From Microstegium vimineum (taxonomy: Eukaryota; Streptophyta; Magnoliopsida; Poales; Poaceae), in contig CM039130.1 in the NCBI GenBank assembly GCA_022036555.1, positions 2,676,897 through 2,740,896 of the forward strand: DNA of 64,000 nt, read 5' to 3'. The translations under genes and the position numbers were made by a program. Under the pieces are notes generated by a model. It saw only the letters and a program-made list of their open reading frames with translations, was not told the origin of the DNA and searched no databases. Positions 59,698 through 64,000 of the stretch are shown here, one piece after another (position 1 is the stretch's first letter; each line of letters starts with the position of its first letter).

Positions 59698-60593
59698 GGG
59701 CTCGTTTGGATGAGAGCCTGGGACGACACTTTTGCCTGGCTTCAGCTTTGCCTGTACTGTTTGGATGAAGCCCCGGCCGGTGATCCTCCTAGACCAGGCA
59801 AGTTCTTGTGCTGCCAGACCTGGATTAGTGTCACGTCTGTCACTGTTCTTAATGTTTCTTTAATGCACACCCAACTAAGCAACGAAAATTAATCAATCTT
59901 TTTTATTTGAAAAAAGTAATCAGTCATAGTTAATCTACTATATTAAATACACATGACTTTCTTATTATATACTTCCTCCGTCCGCAAAAGCTCACAATCC
60001 TGTGTCCGTTAAAGCATGCAATTCTAGACCTCTATAGGCCAGCAGCGGTAGGACTTAAACGCTCTGTAGTCTGTACCTCAAGGAATCTGTCAGCATCTCC
60101 TGTCTAGCCAATCAACGACCGTGCCGTGACATGCTTGAGCAATGGACGAGGGGAAATCTGTCTAACTACTAGGGTCACATGCGTCTTTTTTTCTCTTCGT
60201 TAACTTTACCTCGGGAACCTATAGTTGCAAGAATTTCCGGACAGAGGGAGTACATAAAATATTATTATATACATAAAATATTATAATACAAAGTATAATT
60301 AAGTTATTAAGTATACTTAAATTTTTATTATATTCTTCTTTAGTTAATTGAGAAAAATAATATTAATCTAAATCATCTTGTTCCTTAATCTAGCTATATA
60401 AGTATATGTTAATTTCATATCATGATATTTTAAGCACATCCACCCTATTATTAATATTCTCAGGCATTAGACATCCAACCAAACAATATTTTTTACACTT
60501 GCCTGGCCAGGCAAAAATTACTAACTTTTGAGGCAACTTCCAGGTAACATTTTCATTCAGACAACTTTTCCATGGTTCCATCCAAACAGGCCC
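59698..60593. mobile_element. TIR element of about 0.9 kb carrying a nested Stowaway MITE
   Basis: The ends gggctcgtttggatgaga and, inverted, gggcctgtttggatgga match. Both ends also hold related inner phrases (cctggc, ccaggcaa). A Stowaway element sits inside at 59972-60250. Tourist/Harbinger or hAT type; the duplication is unclear. Confidence 0.55.
59972..60250. mobile_element. Stowaway MITE nested in TIR element
   Basis: Flanked by TA on both sides (59970-59971 and 60251-60252). Ends cttcctccgtccgcaaaa and (inverted) ctccctctgtccggaaat. Confidence 0.75.
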
Positions 60594-60654
60594 AATTATA
60601 CATGCCACCACACATATATGGGGCTATATTCACGTTTCTACGTCATATTATTAT

Positions 60655-60911
60655 CAGGGGCGGATCTACAAGGGGGTCTGGGTGGGCTCCGGTTACTCTA
60701 CAGCTAGTGTGTCAATAAAAATATAGAGGGATTGGGGGGAAAAAAGAGGAGAAAATAAGAAAATAGAGAGATTAGAGGAAGAAGAAGAGATTAGCCCCCC
60801 CCCCCCTCAATCTAATTTTAAGAGGTTGAGAAAGAAGAAAAGAAGAAAAATAAATAGACTAGAGGAAGAACGTATCAGTCCCCCTTCAATCTTGTTCTGG
60901 ATCCGCCACTG
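60655..60911. mobile_element. hAT-type MITE, 8-bp duplication
   Basis: The element begins caggggcggatctaca and ends, inverted, cagtggcggatcca. It is flanked by ATTATTAT on both sides (60647-60654 and 60912-60919), the 8-bp length usual for hAT. Purine-rich on the plus strand, with a C run at about 60797-60807. Confidence 0.75.
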
Positions 60912-60921
60912 ATTATTATTA

Positions 60922-62373
60922 CTCCCTCCGTCCAAAAAAAACATACAATTCTAGCACAATATTACATTTTAGTCGCTTATAAGTTTAACCGGTTACGGTT
61001 ATAGATAAAATAAATATGAACACTTATGATATCGAATAAATATTATTAGATTAATTACGATATATATTTTTATAATAAATTAATTAATCTGGAGCCGTAG
61101 AGACCTGAATACTATTCACTAAAAACTCGGCTACCTGTCAACGTACTGACTTTTTTTAGCATGCAACCCATCGTTTTGCACATCCTTTGACAGAGCTGGG
61201 AGAACGAGCAAGCTAACGGCTAACCTCTCCGTCCTTTTGCTAGTACTAGTAGTAGTAACAACGAGTAGCTTTTAGCGGCCCTGCTAGGCCACTGAAAAAT
61301 CTCTGAGCTAGCTTTTGTCCCATGCATGCAGCAATAATATGGTGCACCGGCCAGAGCCGCCAGTAGTAAACTAACTGTGCGTGCCATCGACGTACGGTGC
61401 GCCAATTATACGTGCCAATTGGCACTGTACATTCTTCATCATATCAGGCAGCCATGCGTTGACTTGCTGGGTACATTCAGTTTCATGTGCTACCAGCTCT
61501 ACACAGTTGTTGCTCTCATAATTGGTGTGGAGCTGAGCTGCTCCATCTCCTCCGTCCTAAGTAAATATATGTAAAAAAAAGTCTTGTTTTAATTTCCAAG
61601 AAGCCAAATAATCTCAAGTTCGATCAAACATATACTTTTTTTTTAAAAAAAAAAGTATCAATATTTATGATCCATAATTAGTATCGCTAGATTAATTATG
61701 GAATATATTTTTATAATATAAACCTACATAAAGAGACAAATGCTGATACGTATAAACCAAGTTAATTAAAACAAGAACCCTCACACAAAAAACAAAATGA
61801 GTGGGGATTGCCCCCCATACAGCAACCTTCGGTGTCCAAAGTGGATTCGCGCGACGGGTGTGTGTCCGAATGCATCGCGGAGATAGTGATATTTTTTTCT
61901 TTCCAATTATTTCTCCTAAACTTAACCAACAATTTTATGTGCTTTGGATGTATATGTGCATAAACATGTATTGTAAATTCATGGTTGCTTCATGGGATCG
62001 TCGCCACTCGATTTTTTCCCCTCACACAAGCTGCAAGAAGGGGCACATCAATCCCATGGCAACTACAACTCCAAGTAATGGGCCGGAATTCCGACTCATG
62101 GTTTGGCCCGGCCTTAATCATATGAGGGCCTGAGCCCACGCCACTCGAAGAATTAAAGCAGAAATCCAGTTAGGGCCTTCGGATTATCCGCATCGTCGCA
62201 CAAATGGGCCTCTTCGACCCCCCTCTACGGTGGGCCCAGCTACGCCCACACACGACACGACCCAGTTTGTCGTGTCCCTGTCAAAGTCTTCTTCGCGTGC
62301 GCCGCCAAGTTGCGAATCCCGATATCAAAAAAAAAAGTCGCGATTCCCAAGCCCCCGCCGCCGCCACGAACCG
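60922..62373. other. eIF2B delta upstream region with partial Stowaway ends
   Basis: One Stowaway-like left end (ctccctccgtcc) starts at 60922, and another partial one lies near 61549; no right ends found. The last 200 bp before the start codon should hold the eIF2B delta 5' UTR. I see no clear TATA box there. Confidence 0.4.
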
Positions 62374-64000
62374 ATGGACCTCCGCCGCGCGCCGCCGTCG
62401 CGCGCCGCGTCGGGCGGGGTGGTGCCGCGGTTCCGCCAGGTGGGCTTCGTCACGGCCGCCGAGCCCGCGCAGGGGCCCGTGGCGCCCGCGGCCGCGTCGC
62501 CGACCGCGTCCGACGGCCTCTCCCCCGTCATGATCCCGCCCCCGCTCATCCCCGTCCCCGCCCCCACGTCTGAGTCCCTCATGCCTTCGTCCCCGCCCCC
62601 GGCGTCCTCGTATCTCGTCGAGGTGGTCTCCGACCTTGACGACTACGTCGACGATGACGACATCGACGTGTCCTGGGCGCGCCCACCCCCGCCCGCCTTG
62701 CTAGGTACGTGGTTTTCTGTGTCTTCTATGGCTCAAGGCCATGCGCATCTGCTCCATGACTCTAGTAGCCACTAGCTCGATATACCTAGCGGTGATAAAA
62801 TTGGATTGTATCCTATCAAGAGTTATTGTGAAATTTTGTAATCAGGCATAGCTGTATTGCTGGGATTACCGTAAAGGGGGACAGGCATGTTATCACAAAT
62901 AAGCACTGATCAAAATCCCCCGTGTAGATGGAGTATATATATGTGTGCGAGCATGGTGATGGTGACGCATCCCATTCTGCAAACCAAACACTTCAATAGT
63001 TTGTTAGCTAACTGAGAGACTTTGCTGCTTCATGCTGACCAACAGTTGTTGTTCGCTGTTGGTCTACCAGAAGTATACTAGGCAAACTAGGATCATGTTG
63101 AGAATGGATATTAAAGTCACAAATGTGGCTGTTGTAGAGGTACTGAAACTTATTTTCGTGTGCATGATTCAGCACTGATTCTGTTTTCATCAATCTTGGT
63201 GACTGTATTACGCTATTAGCAAAATCACTGCTGGTAGCTATCAAGACCATACTGGGAATCGTTAGTTATGTTTTAGATCTCCTTATTGTGTCTGTTCATG
63301 CGCAATTCAGATTGTGAAAACTTGCTCAAATTGTAGGATCACTCGCCTTGGTTTAACATGCAGTATTGTTAACAATTTTCATGCTTTTTAAAGCATGGAA
63401 ACATCACACTGTGTATCAGCATTCATTTGAATATTTGCTTTTCTGTGGTTATTTACTTCACAACTTCTTCTGTTATTTGTTTCAGAACCAAACAAGAGAG
63501 ATCTTACTGAAACAAAGAATGAACGTGCTCCAACTTCAGTTTCACAGAAACCAAAGCTTTCTAAAGCAGAGAGACGTGCCATTCAGGAGTCTCAGCGTGC
63601 TGCTAAAGCAGCTGCCAAGGAGGCAGGTAGTTGATCTGCTTTCATTCTTTACACCATCTTGGTGAATATAACACTCAACCCCCACACCATTGTATCAAGG
63701 AAATCTAAAGTGAAACCAAGTCTTTTACTTGAAAGAAAAGAATTAGTTTTGTTTTAGAATTTAGATGGAAGGGCAGTGTCTGTGTTTGCATTTGGTATCA
63801 TTCACAGTGACTCACCTGACCTTTCTGCAGACACAAACTTTATGTCTTTGTGAAAAAATGCAGGTTTAAAACCAAGAGCCATGGCTTCAGATACTAACAC
63901 TAAAATCTCAAAGCAACCCGAGACAACAAAGACATCTCTGAAGAAAGATGTGAACCAAGTTAACCCTCCAGTTGCTTCTGATAAGAAGACTGGTGAACGG
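62374..64000 (+). CDS. EIF2B4: translation initiation factor eIF2B subunit delta, N-terminal exons (partial)
   Basis: eIF2B is the guanine nucleotide exchange factor that recharges eIF2 in translation initiation; delta is one of its regulatory subunits. Exon 1 (62374-62704) starts MDLRRAPPSRAASGG, is Pro/Ala/Ser-rich with an acidic patch (DLDDYVDDDDIDVSW), and ends in phase 1 at a gtacgt donor. Exon 2 (63486-63626) encodes EPNKRDLTETK and the family-typical basic helix LSKAERRAIQESQRAAKAAA. Exon 3 starts at 63864 (GLKPRAMASDTNTK) and runs off the window. Phases agree at both junctions. The start is the first ATG of the frame downstream of the GC rise and gives the expected start-proximal Arg/Pro region. 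The conserved C-terminal Rossmann-like domain is outside the window, so the assignment rests on the N-terminal motif. Confidence 0.75.

Noticed and set aside
62204..62573. Alternative frames over eIF2B delta exon 1
   Set aside because: Arg/Pro-rich shadows. Only the 62374 frame connects in phase through two good introns to LSKAERRAIQE.

Overview
The window is nuclear DNA of a grass, most likely a panicoid such as sorghum, maize, sugarcane or Miscanthus. The reasons are GC-rich first exons, grass Stowaway and Tourist MITEs, Sirevirus Copia elements, a Tat-lineage Gypsy element with double RNase H, and Helitron 3' ends of the maize type. The species cannot be fixed from sequence alone.

Two host genes are clear. 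(1) A minus-strand, intronless 9-cis-epoxycarotenoid dioxygenase (NCED, the committed step of abscisic acid synthesis) lies at 7859-9699, with a TATA box and a CACGTG G-box/ABRE upstream. As given, it carries a single-base frameshift near 9313. (2) At the right edge, three plus-strand exons (62374-62704, 63486-63626, 63864 to the window end) encode the N-terminus of translation initiation factor eIF2B subunit delta; the gene continues beyond the window. A weak set of exons at 163-1177 may be the tail of an unrecognised gene, and a short TOM9/TOM22-like fragment sits near 56.4 kb.

About 26 kb (14363-40626) is a three-level nest of LTR retrotransposons, all on the minus strand. A gag-only Sirevirus-type Copia element (14363-40626) was hit by a Tat-type Gypsy element (18710-38524, TSD TAGAC). 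That element was hit by a second Sirevirus (27832-35065, TSD ACACA). The Gypsy element has gag, protease, reverse transcriptase, two RNase H domains and integrase in pieces. On its opposite strand it carries a multi-exon gene with a plant mobile domain and a coiled-coil tail. None of the three elements looks intact.

Layout: 0-7.8 kb is intergenic with Helitron-like ends and a GC-rich gene fragment; 7.86-10 kb is NCED and its promoter; 10-14.3 kb is MITE-rich intergenic; 14.4-40.6 kb is the nest; 40.6-45 kb is intergenic with a foldback MITE and a solo LTR of the Gypsy family; 45.3-57.1 kb is bounded by Helitron-like 3' and 5' ends and holds a 3.8 kb LTR with an orphan ORF; 57-62 kb is AT-rich intergenic with MITEs; 62.4-64 kb is eIF2B delta.
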